Assembly (NCBI RefSeq): GCF_012641275.1
Contig: NZ_JABAIA010000002.1
Location: 1,736,001-1,800,000, forward strand
DNA: 64,000 nt
Origin: Chitinophaga varians
GTDB taxonomy: Bacteria > Bacteroidota > Bacteroidia > Chitinophagales > Chitinophagaceae
Direction of reading: 5' to 3'
How positions within the stretch are numbered: position 1 is the first letter of the stretch; every line of letters begins with the position of its first letter. Both the position numbers and the translations under genes were made by a program. The notes under the pieces were generated by a model, which had not been told where the DNA came from, searched no databases, and saw only the letters and a program-made list of their open reading frames with translations. Positions 17,075 to 27,023 of this stretch are shown one piece after another.

Positions 17075-20000
17075 ATGATGAAGCATATCATAACCGTGGC
17101 CAACTTTCCGAAGATATTCCTGCCACTCCTGGGCCTGTTATTTTCTGTCTGTAGCTATGCCCAGTCCGACCTGGTATCCGGGACCGTCACCAGCGCAGGC
17201 GACGGACAAAAAATCATCGGCGCCTCCGTATCGCTCGTCGGCGCTAAAGGCATCGGCGCCCTGACCAGCGAAACCGGTCAGTTCTCTATTAAAATACCTT
17301 CCTCCGTTACCGGTGAAATCACCCTCGCCGTCACCTTCGTAGGGTACGACCGCAAAGAGGTAAAAGTATCCCGGGGACAGTCCAACATCAATATCCAGCT
17401 GACAACAAATACCAAAGCGCTGGGTGAACTGGTGGTAACGGCACTGGGTATCAAAAAAGAGAAAAAAGCACTGGCCTATGCTGTCACCGAAGTAAAAGGC
17501 AGCGAATTCACACAGGCCCGCGAAATCAACGTGGCAGACGCACTCACCGGTAAAATCGCCGGCGTGAACGCCTCAAGCCTCGCCAGCGGCCCCGGTGGCT
17601 CCAGCCGTGTCATCATCCGGGGCAACGGCTCCCTCAACGGCGACAACCAGCCGCTGTACGTGGTAAACGGCATGCCCATCGACAATACCACCCAAAGCAC
17701 CATCACCAGCGGCGCTTCCAATGGGCTCAACTATGACCGCGGCGATGGTATCGCAGGCATCAACCCCGACGATATTGAATCCATTACCGTGCTCAAAGGC
17801 GGCCCGGCCGCAGCCCTCTACGGCGCCCGCGCCTCCAACGGCGTTATCCTTATCACCACCAAAAAAGGCGTGGCACAGAAAGGCATCGGCGTAGACTATA
17901 ACACCACCTACACCCTGGAAACACCGTCGGTCATCCCTGACTGGCAATATGAGTACGGCTCCGGTCAGAAAGGACTGAAACCAGCTACCAAAGCGGATGC
18001 TATCGCGGCAGGCCGCCTCTCCTGGGGGCCGAAAATCGACGGCAGCAACGTGGTCCAGTTCGACGGGGTGGAACGCCCTTATGTGGCCCGGAAAAACAAC
18101 ATCAAAAACTTCTATAATACCGGCAACACGTTCACCAATACACTGGCGTTCTCCGGCGGCAACGAAAACACAAAATATCGTGTATCCCTGTCCGATATGA
18201 ACAACCGCAGCCTGGTGCCCAGCCAGTCGCTCAACAAAAAAATCGGCTCGGTGAGCATTGCTTCCAACCTGGGCAAACGCCTCTCTATTGAGGCCTATGC
18301 GCAGTACAACGTGGAAAAGGCCAAAAACAGAAGCAGCGTCTCCGACGCGCCCGGCAACGTTAACTGGGGCACGTACATGATCGCCAACACCGTAGATATC
18401 CGCAACCTCAATCCGGGTTATGACGCCACCGATAAAGAAGTGGAATGGAACCCCTCCGGTTTCGCTTCCAACCCCTACTTTGTAGCTAACCGCTTTCGTA
18501 ACAACGATGACCGCAAACGTTTTATCGGTAACGCCAGCATCAAATACAACCTGCTGGACAACCTCTTCGTGCGCGGTCGTGTAAGCCATGATTATCTGAA
18601 CATCAACTACACCGGTATCGTGCCCACTGGTACGCTCTTCGCTCCGAAAGGCCTCTATCAGCAGTACAATACCATCGCCACTGAAACCAACGGTGAACTG
18701 ACCATCAACTACCAGGGCAAACTGAGCCGCGATCTCGCCATCACCGCCATGGCAGGCGGCAACAGGCGCAAATCCATATCTGACGGAACAAATCTGAACG
18801 GTACAGATTTCTTCGCGCCCGGCTTCTATGACCCGTCCAACGTGGTAAGCCTTAACACCACCAACGTAAACCAGCGGCAAGCCACCAACTCCCTGTTCGG
18901 CTCGGTGGACCTGTCTTTCAAAGACCTGTTGTTCCTGACCGCCACCGGCCGCAATGACTGGTTCTCTACGCTGTCGCCACAAAACAACAACATCTTTTAT
19001 CCTTCCGTAGGCGCCAGCTTCCTGCTGTCTGAAGCAGTGAAAATGCCTTCCTGGATCAACTACGCCAAAGTACGTACGTCATGGGCACAGGTAGGCGGTG
19101 CTACGCCACAACCTTACATCCTGCGGCAGACTTACTCCGTGCTTTCCGGTGGCGGCCACCTCGGCCAACCGCTGCAAACGCCTACCCAGACTACCTCCCA
19201 GGGTAGCGGTTCCGGTCTGCTGCAAGCACCCAACCCCAACCTGAAGCCGCTGCTCTCAACTACTTTCGAAGCCGGTATCGAAGCGCGTATGCTCAACAAC
19301 CGCTTGTCTGCAGACATTACGGTGTATAGCCGCAAAACCACCAACGATATCATGCAGGCGGCCATCTCCCCGGCGTCAGGGTATAACTTCGCTATCCTCA
19401 ACGTAGGCGAAATGAGCAACAAAGGCGTGGAAGTATTGCTGACCGGCGTACCGGTCAAACAGAAGAATTTCTCCTGGGACATCAGCTACAACATGGCCTA
19501 TAATAAAAACGAAGTGCTGAAACTGACTGAAGGCATCAACAGCCTCCAGCTGGACGTAAGCGTTAACAGTTACGCCTATATTTTTGCGGAAATCGGCAAA
19601 GCCTACAGCACCATCAAAGGCTTTAAAGTACTGAAAGACGCCAGCGGCAATACCGTATACGACAAAGCCACCGGCTATGAAATGCGTACCGGTCTGACTG
19701 ACCTCGGCACCGGCGTGTCTCCCTTCTCTGCTGGTATCACCAACAACTTTACCTACAAACGTTTTAACCTGAGCTTCCTGATCGACGGTAAATTCGGCGG
19801 ACATGTATATTCCGCTACCAACCTGTATGCTACCCGCTTCGGCCTGAACAAGATCACCCTGCCAGGCAGGGAAGACGGTCTTACCGTTACCGGCGTAGAC
19901 CAGGACGGCAAACCGTTTACCAAAACATTTACCTACGCTACCGGTCTGCAGGCGTACTACGACAACTACAAAAACCTCTCTGAGAAATTTGTATACGACG

Positions 20001-20242
20001 CCAGCTTCATCAAACTGCGTCAGGTGGTGCTCAGCTACAACATCCCGACGAAAGTGTTTGCCTTTGCCAAACTGCAGGGCGCTACCGTTTCTTTCGTAGC
20101 AAGGAACCTGTTTATCCTGTATAAGAATGCGCCCAATATTGATCCGGAATCAACCTTCAGCAACTCCAATGCGCAAGGCTTTGAAATGTTCGGGGTACCC
20201 CGTACCCGGAGCTATGGCGTAAACCTCCAGGTAAAACTTTAG
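17075..20242 (+). CDS. SusC/RagA-type TonB-dependent outer membrane transporter
   Basis: A 1055-residue protein with a signal peptide (cleavage after SYAQ, about residue 30), a carboxypeptidase-D-like regulatory domain (residues about 32-112, VSGTVTSAGDGQKIIGASV), the SusC linker LGELVVTALGIKKEKK, a plug domain (IRGNGSLNGDNQPLYVVNG), then the beta-barrel. There is no N-terminal STN domain, so it probably does not signal through FecR. With the SusD gene 24 bp downstream it forms the glycan import pair. The downstream GH20 enzyme points to an amino-sugar substrate. Confidence 0.95.
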   Translation: MMKHIITVANFPKIFLPLLGLLFSVCSYAQSDLVSGTVTSAGDGQKIIGASVSLVGAKGIGALTSETGQFSIKIPSSVTGEITLAVTFVGYDRKEVKVSRGQSNINIQLTTNTKALGELVVTALGIKKEKKALAYAVTEVKGSEFTQAREINVADALTGKIAGVNASSLASGPGGSSRVIIRGNGSLNGDNQPLYVVNGMPIDNTTQSTITSGASNGLNYDRGDGIAGINPDDIESITVLKGGPAAALYGARASNGVILITTKKGVAQKGIGVDYNTTYTLETPSVIPDWQYEYGSGQKGLKPATKADAIAAGRLSWGPKIDGSNVVQFDGVERPYVARKNNIKNFYNTGNTFTNTLAFSGGNENTKYRVSLSDMNNRSLVPSQSLNKKIGSVSIASNLGKRLSIEAYAQYNVEKAKNRSSVSDAPGNVNWGTYMIANTVDIRNLNPGYDATDKEVEWNPSGFASNPYFVANRFRNNDDRKRFIGNASIKYNLLDNLFVRGRVSHDYLNINYTGIVPTGTLFAPKGLYQQYNTIATETNGELTINYQGKLSRDLAITAMAGGNRRKSISDGTNLNGTDFFAPGFYDPSNVVSLNTTNVNQRQATNSLFGSVDLSFKDLLFLTATGRNDWFSTLSPQNNNIFYPSVGASFLLSEAVKMPSWINYAKVRTSWAQVGGATPQPYILRQTYSVLSGGGHLGQPLQTPTQTTSQGSGSGLLQAPNPNLKPLLSTTFEAGIEARMLNNRLSADITVYSRKTTNDIMQAAISPASGYNFAILNVGEMSNKGVEVLLTGVPVKQKNFSWDISYNMAYNKNEVLKLTEGINSLQLDVSVNSYAYIFAEIGKAYSTIKGFKVLKDASGNTVYDKATGYEMRTGLTDLGTGVSPFSAGITNNFTYKRFNLSFLIDGKFGGHVYSATNLYATRFGLNKITLPGREDGLTVTGVDQDGKPFTKTFTYATGLQAYYDNYKNLSEKFVYDASFIKLRQVVLSYNIPTKVFAFAKLQGATVSFVARNLFILYKNAPNIDPESTFSNSNAQGFEMFGVPRTRSYGVNLQVKL

Positions 20243-20266
20243 TTCATTCTTAAAATTGATCAGCTC

Positions 20267-21814
20267 ATGCAACGTATTGCCAGATATAAATTCATTTTGC
20301 TCTTAGGAGCGGTACTGGGGTTAGCTTCCTGTGACAAAGACTTTGAAGCGCTCAACGTAAACCCGAATGCTTCCGAAAAACCAAATATTGATTTGCTGTT
20401 CACGCAAAGTCTGCTGAAAGGTAACCTGCCATTGGACCGTGCTTATTTCTTCACCTCGTACCTGCATAGCGGCACCTATATCCAGCACTATGCCATCGCC
20501 AAGGAGATGGCCGGGTCCGGCGCCGGTGACAAATACGCCGTCAATGATTTCTACCAGAGCTTTTACTACCGGAACATCTATACGAATACGATGACCACGC
20601 TGGCCGAGATCATCGAAGCAGCGCAGGCGCCGGAGAATGTGAACAAGCTCGCGGTGGCCCGTCTCTGGAAAGTATTGCTCATGCAGCGTATCACTGATCT
20701 TTATGGTGATGTGCCTTACAGCGAGGCTACCCGCGGTAAATCCAATCTCTTCCAGCCTAAATACGATGCGCAGGAAGATATCTATGCCGCGCTGCTGAAA
20801 GAAACGGAAGACGCTATTAAATCATTCGATGCTTCCAAAGCCACCTTTGGCAATGCGGACCTGATCTATAAAGGCAACATCGCCCAGTGGAAAAAATTCG
20901 GCTACTCCCTGATGCTGCGGCTGGCCATGCGCACCACCCGCGCTACCAGCACCAAAGTGATCGCCAAAGACTGGGCACAGAAAGCAGTGGCCGGCGGCGT
21001 GATCACCGATGCGGCAGACAATGCAGTGGTAAGATATTCCAACGGTCCGCAGACTTATAACAACAATCCCATTGCTTTTGAACTGGTAAACCAGGACTAT
21101 GTGCCTTCTTCCAAAGGCGCCAGCAACCAGGAATGGGGCAAGTTCAGCAAAACATTTATCGATTTCCTGAAAAACCATAATGATCCGCGGCTGGGCGTAG
21201 TATCTGTGGTATGGACCAATGGCAACCCGGATACTACCGCCGCTTTACAAAAAGGCATGGCCAACGGTACCGATGTGAAACCGGCCAACCCCGCTTCTTA
21301 TTCAGAACCCAATCCGGCAACTATCCTCAACTATGCTTCACCGCTGCTGGTGATGACCAATGCGGAGATGAACCTGCTACTCAGTGAAGTAGCGCTGCGT
21401 GGCTGGAGCTCCGGTGATAAAGCACAGCTGTATGCCAACGGTGTGACCGCTGCCCTGCGCAACTGGAGCCTGTTTGGCGCTGCGGGCACCATCGCGCCGG
21501 AACGTATCAGTCAATATGTGACAGATAACGCCCTGAATACCGGCGGCTCCTTTGATGCGCAGATGGAACAGATCCATACCCAGTTCTGGGTAGCGCTGCT
21601 GCTCGACGAGCAGGAGGCTTACGCCAACTGGCGTCGTACCGGTTACCCGGTACTGGTGCCGGTGAACTACACCGGTAATGTAACAGGCGGCACTATCCCG
21701 CGCAGGCTGCCTTATTCGCAGACAGAACAGGGTATCAACGGGCCCAACTACAACGAAGCCGTAAAGAGACAAGGACCAGATTTATTAACAACCAGAATAT
21801 GGTGGGACAAATAA
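20267..21814 (+). CDS. SusD/RagB-type surface glycan-binding lipoprotein
   Basis: A 515-residue lipoprotein with lipobox LASC at about residue 22 and SusD-like helical repeats (KLAVARLWKVLLMQRITDLYGDVPYSEA; NADLIYKGNIAQWKKFGYSLMLRLAMR). The C-terminus EAYANWRRTGYPVL and final RIWWDK are typical. It caps the SusC channel and delivers ligand. It is translationally close to the GH20 gene, whose ATG (21817) begins 2 nt after this stop. Confidence 0.95.
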   Translation: MQRIARYKFILLLGAVLGLASCDKDFEALNVNPNASEKPNIDLLFTQSLLKGNLPLDRAYFFTSYLHSGTYIQHYAIAKEMAGSGAGDKYAVNDFYQSFYYRNIYTNTMTTLAEIIEAAQAPENVNKLAVARLWKVLLMQRITDLYGDVPYSEATRGKSNLFQPKYDAQEDIYAALLKETEDAIKSFDASKATFGNADLIYKGNIAQWKKFGYSLMLRLAMRTTRATSTKVIAKDWAQKAVAGGVITDAADNAVVRYSNGPQTYNNNPIAFELVNQDYVPSSKGASNQEWGKFSKTFIDFLKNHNDPRLGVVSVVWTNGNPDTTAALQKGMANGTDVKPANPASYSEPNPATILNYASPLLVMTNAEMNLLLSEVALRGWSSGDKAQLYANGVTAALRNWSLFGAAGTIAPERISQYVTDNALNTGGSFDAQMEQIHTQFWVALLLDEQEAYANWRRTGYPVLVPVNYTGNVTGGTIPRRLPYSQTEQGINGPNYNEAVKRQGPDLLTTRIWWDK

Positions 21815-21816
21815 TC

Positions 21817-24069
21817 ATGACAAGAGTATTCCTGTTTTCTGTACTCATAACGGTTCATACATGCCTCCTCGCACAAGGAAAAAGGGTTGCCGCTCCGGCA
21901 GCCCTGATTCCTTTACCGGTGGCTGCCTCCTGGACAGCTGACAGCGCTTTTATTACCGCCCGCGCGGCAATAAAGGCCATGCCCGGCCTGGAGCAGGACG
22001 CAGCGTTGCTGCAATCGTATATGCAGGCCGTTAGTGACCGCCCGGTAAAAGGACGTACAGCCGCTGCCGTTAGCCTGTCCATCGATTCACTGGCGGTAAA
22101 ACAGCCGGAAGGATACCTGTTGCACGTAACGCCGCAGCAGGTGACGCTGACGGCACATGATGCAGCGGGTATCGGTCATGGTATCGCTACGCTGCGGCAG
22201 CTGTGGAAACCGGCAGCCGGCGGCGGACTGGTATTGCCGGGAGCGATGATCACGGACTATCCCCGCTTTGGGTACCGTGGCATGCACCTGGACGTGAGCC
22301 GGCATTTCTTTTCGATAGACTATGTCAAAAATTTCATTGATCAGCTGGCGTTGTATAAGTTCAACAATTTCCACTGGCATCTGACGGACGACCAGGGATG
22401 GCGCATTGAGATCAAAAAATATCCCCGCCTGCAGGAAGTGGCGGCCTGGCGCGATCAGACCATGATCGGGCATAAGAAAGAGCTGCCGCATCGTTTCGAC
22501 GGTAAAAAATACGGCGGCTACTACACGCAGGAGCAGGTGAAGGAAGTAGTGGCCTATGCCGCCGCCCGGCACATTAATGTAATTCCGGAAATTGAGATGC
22601 CCGGCCATGCGCTGGCCGCCATGGCGGCTTATCCGTCGCTGGGCTGCACCGGCGGCCCTTATAAAACCGCTCAATTCTGGGGCATCTTCGATGATGTGTT
22701 CTGTGCGGGTAAGGACAGCACCTTCCTCTTTTTACAGGACGTGCTGGATGAAGTGATCGCCCTGTTCCCTTCTTCGTATATTCATATCGGTGGTGACGAA
22801 TGCCCGAAGGTGAGATGGAAGCAGTGTGCTGCCTGTCAGCAACGCATGAAGGCGGAACACCTGGCTGATGAAGACGCCTTGCAGAGTTATTTCATCCGCC
22901 GTATCAGCGATTATGTGAACAGCAAAGGGCGCCGTATCATCGGCTGGGACGAGATCCTGGAAGGAGGGCTGGCGCCGGGCGCCACGGTGATGAGCTGGCG
23001 CGGCGTGGAAGGTGCGGTGATGGCCGCCAGGCAACAACAGCAGGTGATCATGACACCGGAAGATGAATTGTATTTTGACCACTACCAGTCATTGTACCCT
23101 GAGGAGCAGACCGCGGCGGCTGGTTATACGCCACTGGAAGCGGTGTATGGTTATGAGCCACTGGTGGCTGCCGGTGATACGGCGTTGCTGCCTTATATCG
23201 CAGGCATTCAGGGCGGCATCTGGAGTGAATATCTGTCTACGGAAACCAAGGCCAACTATATGATCTATCCCCGGTTGCAGGCGACGGCCGAAAGGGCCTG
23301 GTCGCCAGCAACCGTGAGGGATTACAACCAGTTCACACAAAGGCTCGCTGCGTTGACGGGTGACCGTTATACCACCTATAAAGAGATCAACTACCGGTTG
23401 GACAGCCTGGCCCCTGGCAGTCTGTACGTGAGCCTGCACGCACATCAGCCGGGCGCGGTGGTCCGTTATACAACAGATGGGAGTGTGCCCGTTGCCGGTA
23501 GTCCGGCGTATAAGGGCCCTGTTCATATTAGCCGCAGTGCCGTGTTGCAGGCGCAATTGTTTGTGCAGGGCAAACCGGTAGGGCGGTTGTTCCGTCAATC
23601 GTTTGAAATCTGCAAAGCTACCGGCGCGCAGGTAACATGGCAGCAACCGCCCAATACCAAATATACCGCTGCGCCTTCATTGCTGGTAAACGGTATCGCC
23701 GGCACGCACCGCTTCAATGACGGGCAGTGGCTGGGCTTCTCGGCCCGGGACCTGCAGGCGACCATAGACCTGGGCAACGTACAGGAAATAAAGCTGGTGG
23801 GCGCCAATGTGCTCAACTATCACTGGCAGAAAATGTGGGCGCCTGTGTCGCTGGTGTTTGAAGCATCTTCAGACGGTAAAAGCTTTGAGCGTATAGCCGT
23901 GGCTGATAGTTTCCCGGTAAATGGCATTAATGCCGTACGGTTGACCGTAAAACCGGTACAGGCGCGGTATATTAAAGTGACTGCCGTCAACAGGGGCGTG
24001 GTCCCTGCCGGCGAATATGGCGCCGGAGGCAGGGCTATGTTGCTGGCAGACGAAATTATTGTTAACTGA
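21817..24069 (+). CDS. GH20 beta-N-acetylhexosaminidase
   Basis: About 750 residues with a signal peptide (cleavage after LLAQ, about residue 20). Order: GH20 N-terminal domain (to about residue 145), catalytic barrel with RYRGMHLDVSRHFF-type start and the acid/base pair Asp327-Glu328 in HIGGDECPKVRW, a chitobiase-C-like strand domain (VVRYTTDGSVPV), and an F5/8 discoidin-like C-terminal domain. It removes terminal GlcNAc/GalNAc in the periplasm or at the surface. An in-frame ATG at 21799 overlaps the SusD gene; I prefer 21817. It is the only glycosidase in the locus, so it likely trims already short oligosaccharides. Confidence 0.93.
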   Translation: MTRVFLFSVLITVHTCLLAQGKRVAAPAALIPLPVAASWTADSAFITARAAIKAMPGLEQDAALLQSYMQAVSDRPVKGRTAAAVSLSIDSLAVKQPEGYLLHVTPQQVTLTAHDAAGIGHGIATLRQLWKPAAGGGLVLPGAMITDYPRFGYRGMHLDVSRHFFSIDYVKNFIDQLALYKFNNFHWHLTDDQGWRIEIKKYPRLQEVAAWRDQTMIGHKKELPHRFDGKKYGGYYTQEQVKEVVAYAAARHINVIPEIEMPGHALAAMAAYPSLGCTGGPYKTAQFWGIFDDVFCAGKDSTFLFLQDVLDEVIALFPSSYIHIGGDECPKVRWKQCAACQQRMKAEHLADEDALQSYFIRRISDYVNSKGRRIIGWDEILEGGLAPGATVMSWRGVEGAVMAARQQQQVIMTPEDELYFDHYQSLYPEEQTAAAGYTPLEAVYGYEPLVAAGDTALLPYIAGIQGGIWSEYLSTETKANYMIYPRLQATAERAWSPATVRDYNQFTQRLAALTGDRYTTYKEINYRLDSLAPGSLYVSLHAHQPGAVVRYTTDGSVPVAGSPAYKGPVHISRSAVLQAQLFVQGKPVGRLFRQSFEICKATGAQVTWQQPPNTKYTAAPSLLVNGIAGTHRFNDGQWLGFSARDLQATIDLGNVQEIKLVGANVLNYHWQKMWAPVSLVFEASSDGKSFERIAVADSFPVNGINAVRLTVKPVQARYIKVTAVNRGVVPAGEYGAGGRAMLLADEIIVN

Positions 24070-24113
24070 TGCTGTGCGTATTGATTCCACGTTAGCATTA
24101 CATTTTATACGGC

Positions 24114-25433
24114 ATGGCATTTTTGATCGTTGTTTTATGCATCCTGTTGCTGATGGTACTGGTAACACTGGCCAAATGCAACGTCTTTGTGGCTTTTCTG
24201 ATTGTGTCCGCGCTGGCGGGCTGGTGGCTGGGCATGCCGTTACAGTCCATTACCGGCGCCATGCAGAAAGGCATCGGTGACACGATGGGCGGGTTATTGA
24301 TCATTATCATCCTGGGGGCCATGTTGGGCAAGCTGGTGGCGGAGAGCGGTGCGGCGCGGCAGATCGCGCAGACGCTGATCCGTTTATTCGGTACGCGTTA
24401 CATACAGTGGGCATTGCTGGTGGCTGGCTTTATTATCGGCATCCCGTTGTATTACGGTGTGGGCTTCGTGTTGCTCGTTCCCTTGATATTTTCTGTGGTC
24501 TACCAATACAAGCTGCCGGCGGTATATATCGGGTTACCCACGCTGGCGGCTTTGTCTGTCACCCATGGCTTTTTACCGCCGCATCCCTCGCCGGTGGCGC
24601 TGGTGACACAGTTTCACGCCAATATGGGACTGACGCTGATATACGGCCTGATAGTGGCTGTGCCGGCCATCGTAGTGGCGGGACCGTTATTTGCCCGTTA
24701 TCTGAAAAAAATACCGGCGTCGCCATCTCCTCTTTTTCAGTCGCAGGAAAATCAGGCGCAGGTTTTGCCTGGAGCAGTGAACAGTTTTTTAACGGCCTTG
24801 TTGCCGGTATTATTGCTAGTTATCACCACCGGGGTGTTGCATACCACCCCGGTGAATTCGCGGCTGCATGGTTTTCTCTCTTTTGCCGGCGATGCATCGG
24901 TAGTGATGCTGTGTTGTTTGCTGATCGCCACTTTTTCGCTGGGCATCGCGCAGCGGAAGTCGCTGAAAGATATCATGAACATATACGCAGAATCGGTGAA
25001 AGACATTGCCATGGTAATGTTGATCATAGCAGGGTCGGGCGCGTTGAAGGAAGTGCTGGCCGGTAGCGGCGTGAGTGCACAGATAGCCGGGGCCATGAGT
25101 TCCTGGCATATCCCGGTGTTGGTGCTGGGCTGGCTGATGGCCGCCGTTATCCGCGCCAGCATTGGTTCCGCTACGGTGGCCGGGCTCACGGCCGCAGGTA
25201 TGATGGCGCCGTTTATTGTCACGGGGCAGGTAGATCCTAACCTGATGGTACTGTCGATAGGAGCGGGCAGCCTGATGTTCTCACATGTCAACGATGCCGG
25301 CTTCTGGATGTTCAAAGAGTACTTTAACATCAGCATAAAAGACACTTTCCTGTCGTGGTCCGTGATGGAAACTATTGTGGGCGTCATGGGCCTGCTGGGG
25401 GTACTGGCGCTCAACGCGCTGATTGGTCATTAA
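24114..25433 (+). CDS. GntP family permease (gluconate:H+ symporter type)
   Basis: A 439-residue inner-membrane protein of about 12 hydrophobic segments. GntP family signatures include GMPLQSITGAMQKGIGDTMGG near residue 40-60, LPTLAALSVTHGFLPPHPSP near residue 140-160, and the C-terminal MFSHVNDAGFWMFKEYF. The family takes up gluconate, idonate, D-serine and related hydroxy acids with protons. Placed between GH20 and RidA genes, it may import a sugar acid or small amino acid derived from the same substrate. It starts 44 bp after the GH20 stop. Confidence 0.92.
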   Translation: MAFLIVVLCILLLMVLVTLAKCNVFVAFLIVSALAGWWLGMPLQSITGAMQKGIGDTMGGLLIIIILGAMLGKLVAESGAARQIAQTLIRLFGTRYIQWALLVAGFIIGIPLYYGVGFVLLVPLIFSVVYQYKLPAVYIGLPTLAALSVTHGFLPPHPSPVALVTQFHANMGLTLIYGLIVAVPAIVVAGPLFARYLKKIPASPSPLFQSQENQAQVLPGAVNSFLTALLPVLLLVITTGVLHTTPVNSRLHGFLSFAGDASVVMLCCLLIATFSLGIAQRKSLKDIMNIYAESVKDIAMVMLIIAGSGALKEVLAGSGVSAQIAGAMSSWHIPVLVLGWLMAAVIRASIGSATVAGLTAAGMMAPFIVTGQVDPNLMVLSIGAGSLMFSHVNDAGFWMFKEYFNISIKDTFLSWSVMETIVGVMGLLGVLALNALIGH

Positions 25434-25455
25434 AGCATTTATTAAACCAGAATAT

Positions 25456-25920
25456 ATGGAAAACAAAGCAGCAGAAAAATTAAAAGCATTAGGCCTGGAA
25501 TTACCACCGGCGCCAACGCCACTGGGCGTGTACAAACCTTTCCTGATTGACGGGAAGTATCTTTATCTGTCTGGCCACGGACCGGTGCAGCAGGACAAGT
25601 CGCTGATCATTGGCAGGATAGGCAGTGAGATGGACATGGAACAGGGTAAACTGGCTGCACGGCAGGTGGGCCTGACGATGTTGTCTACCATCAACACACA
25701 TGTAGGTTTGGAGAAAGTGAAAAGGGTGATCAAAGTGTTGGGCATGGTCAACTGTACACCGGAGTTTGAACGGCATCCTTATATCATCAATGGTTGCAGC
25801 GAACTGTTTGCCGCCATCTGGGGCGAAGAAAACGGTATCGGCGTACGCAGCGCCGTGGGCTTCGGTTCCCTGCCCGACAATATCCCGGTAGAGATAGAAG
25901 CCTTGTTTGAATTGTATTAA
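25456..25920 (+). CDS. RidA family enamine/imine deaminase
   Basis: About 154 residues. The ATG at 25456 gives a natural RidA-type N-terminus (MENKAAEKLKALGLELPPAP). Family features are LYLSGHGPVQQDK, an internal Gly-rich turn, and RSAVGFGSLPDNIPVEIEALFELY at the end. RidA proteins hydrolyse reactive enamine/imine intermediates made by PLP dehydratases. This fits an operon handling an amino acid or amino-sugar acid. The usual catalytic Arg (in RSAVG) is present. Starts 22 bp after the GntP stop. Confidence 0.88.
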   Translation: MENKAAEKLKALGLELPPAPTPLGVYKPFLIDGKYLYLSGHGPVQQDKSLIIGRIGSEMDMEQGKLAARQVGLTMLSTINTHVGLEKVKRVIKVLGMVNCTPEFERHPYIINGCSELFAAIWGEENGIGVRSAVGFGSLPDNIPVEIEALFELY

Positions 25921-25974
25921 GATGGCTGCAGCAGATGCCGGGGAAAATATTATCTTTCCCTTAAAATTTGGATC

Positions 25975-27012
25975 ATGCAAAAGCGGGATGGAACAACAGC
26001 AGTCAGGCTGGCGGCTTTCGGTGAATTTCTGCTGAGGCTTCACAGCAACAGCGGTAAACGTTTCGGTCAGTCAGACGGATATATTCCTTTTTACGCCGGC
26101 GCGGAGGCCAACGTATGCGTACTGTTGTCCCGCCTGGGCATATCCACGGAGTATATCACCCGGGTGCCGGACAACGATCTGGCCGCAACAGGACTGCAAC
26201 AGCTGCGTGGCCATGGCGTAGGCACCGGAAGGGTTGTCTGTGGCGGCGACAGGCTGGGGTTGTATTTTACCGAATCCGGTAACGGCATACGCCCCGGGCG
26301 TGTGATCTATGACCGTGCCGGTTCCTCTTTCGCCACTTTGCAGCCGGGGGATATCGCCTGGTCATCTGTACTGGCAGACATCGATGTGTTTCACTGGTCC
26401 GGCGTGGCTGCCGCATTGTCCGCCAGCAGCGCCGCTGTTTGCGCGGAAGCGCTGGAAGCAGCAAGTGCAGCAGGTCTTACCATCTCGTCAGATTTTAACT
26501 ACCGTGCCACGCTCTGGAAATACGGGCAGCACCCTTCTGCTGTGATGCCTGCCTTATTGCAACACAGCGATATGACCGTGGCCGATCTGGACGCAGTGAA
26601 CGTATATTACAATATTGAAACAGATAAACAGCTCCCGCCGGAGAAAAGATTTGAACAGTGCTATGATCAGTTGCGCCGGCATATGCCGAAGCTGAAAACA
26701 CTGGCCATGAGTTTCCGGAAAGTACAGGGCAATCAGCTGGTGTATTTCGGGGCGCTCGCACAGGGCGACCAGTATTATTTTTCAGAAGGATTTACTGTTC
26801 CGCAGGTCACCGACCAGATAGGCGCCGGCGATGCTTTTACCGCAGGTGTTTTGTTTGGCGTCATCAACCAGTACCCGCCACAGCGTATCATCGATTTCGC
26901 TGTAGCCTGTGGCACGCTCAAACAGAGCATCCACGGCGACTGGGCACTGGTGAATGAACGGGAAGTGACCGACCTGATGGCCAACGGCCCTTCGGGAAGG
27001 ATAGTACGATAA
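25975..27012 (+). CDS. PfkB family sugar kinase, KDG kinase-like
   Basis: A 345-residue ribokinase-fold kinase. The N-terminal GEFLLRL and PFYAGAEANVCVLLSRLG, and the ATP/catalytic DQIGAGDAFTAG with Asp286 as base, are clear. The pattern FNYRATLWK and the Arg-rich N-terminal lid resemble 2-keto-3-deoxygluconate (KDG) kinases, so phosphorylation of a 2-keto-3-deoxy sugar acid is the best guess, though fructokinase-type substrates cannot be excluded. Cytoplasmic. It sits 54 bp after ridA and 11 bp before the dipeptidase gene. Confidence 0.87.
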   Translation: MQKRDGTTAVRLAAFGEFLLRLHSNSGKRFGQSDGYIPFYAGAEANVCVLLSRLGISTEYITRVPDNDLAATGLQQLRGHGVGTGRVVCGGDRLGLYFTESGNGIRPGRVIYDRAGSSFATLQPGDIAWSSVLADIDVFHWSGVAAALSASSAAVCAEALEAASAAGLTISSDFNYRATLWKYGQHPSAVMPALLQHSDMTVADLDAVNVYYNIETDKQLPPEKRFEQCYDQLRRHMPKLKTLAMSFRKVQGNQLVYFGALAQGDQYYFSEGFTVPQVTDQIGAGDAFTAGVLFGVINQYPPQRIIDFAVACGTLKQSIHGDWALVNEREVTDLMANGPSGRIVR

Positions 27013-27023
27013 CTACTTTTATT

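Noticed and set aside
17573..18982. Open frame of about 469 codons opposite the SusC gene
   Set aside because: Antisense to an unambiguous SusC; composition (Val/Gly/Ala-rich, no motifs) fits a shadow frame.
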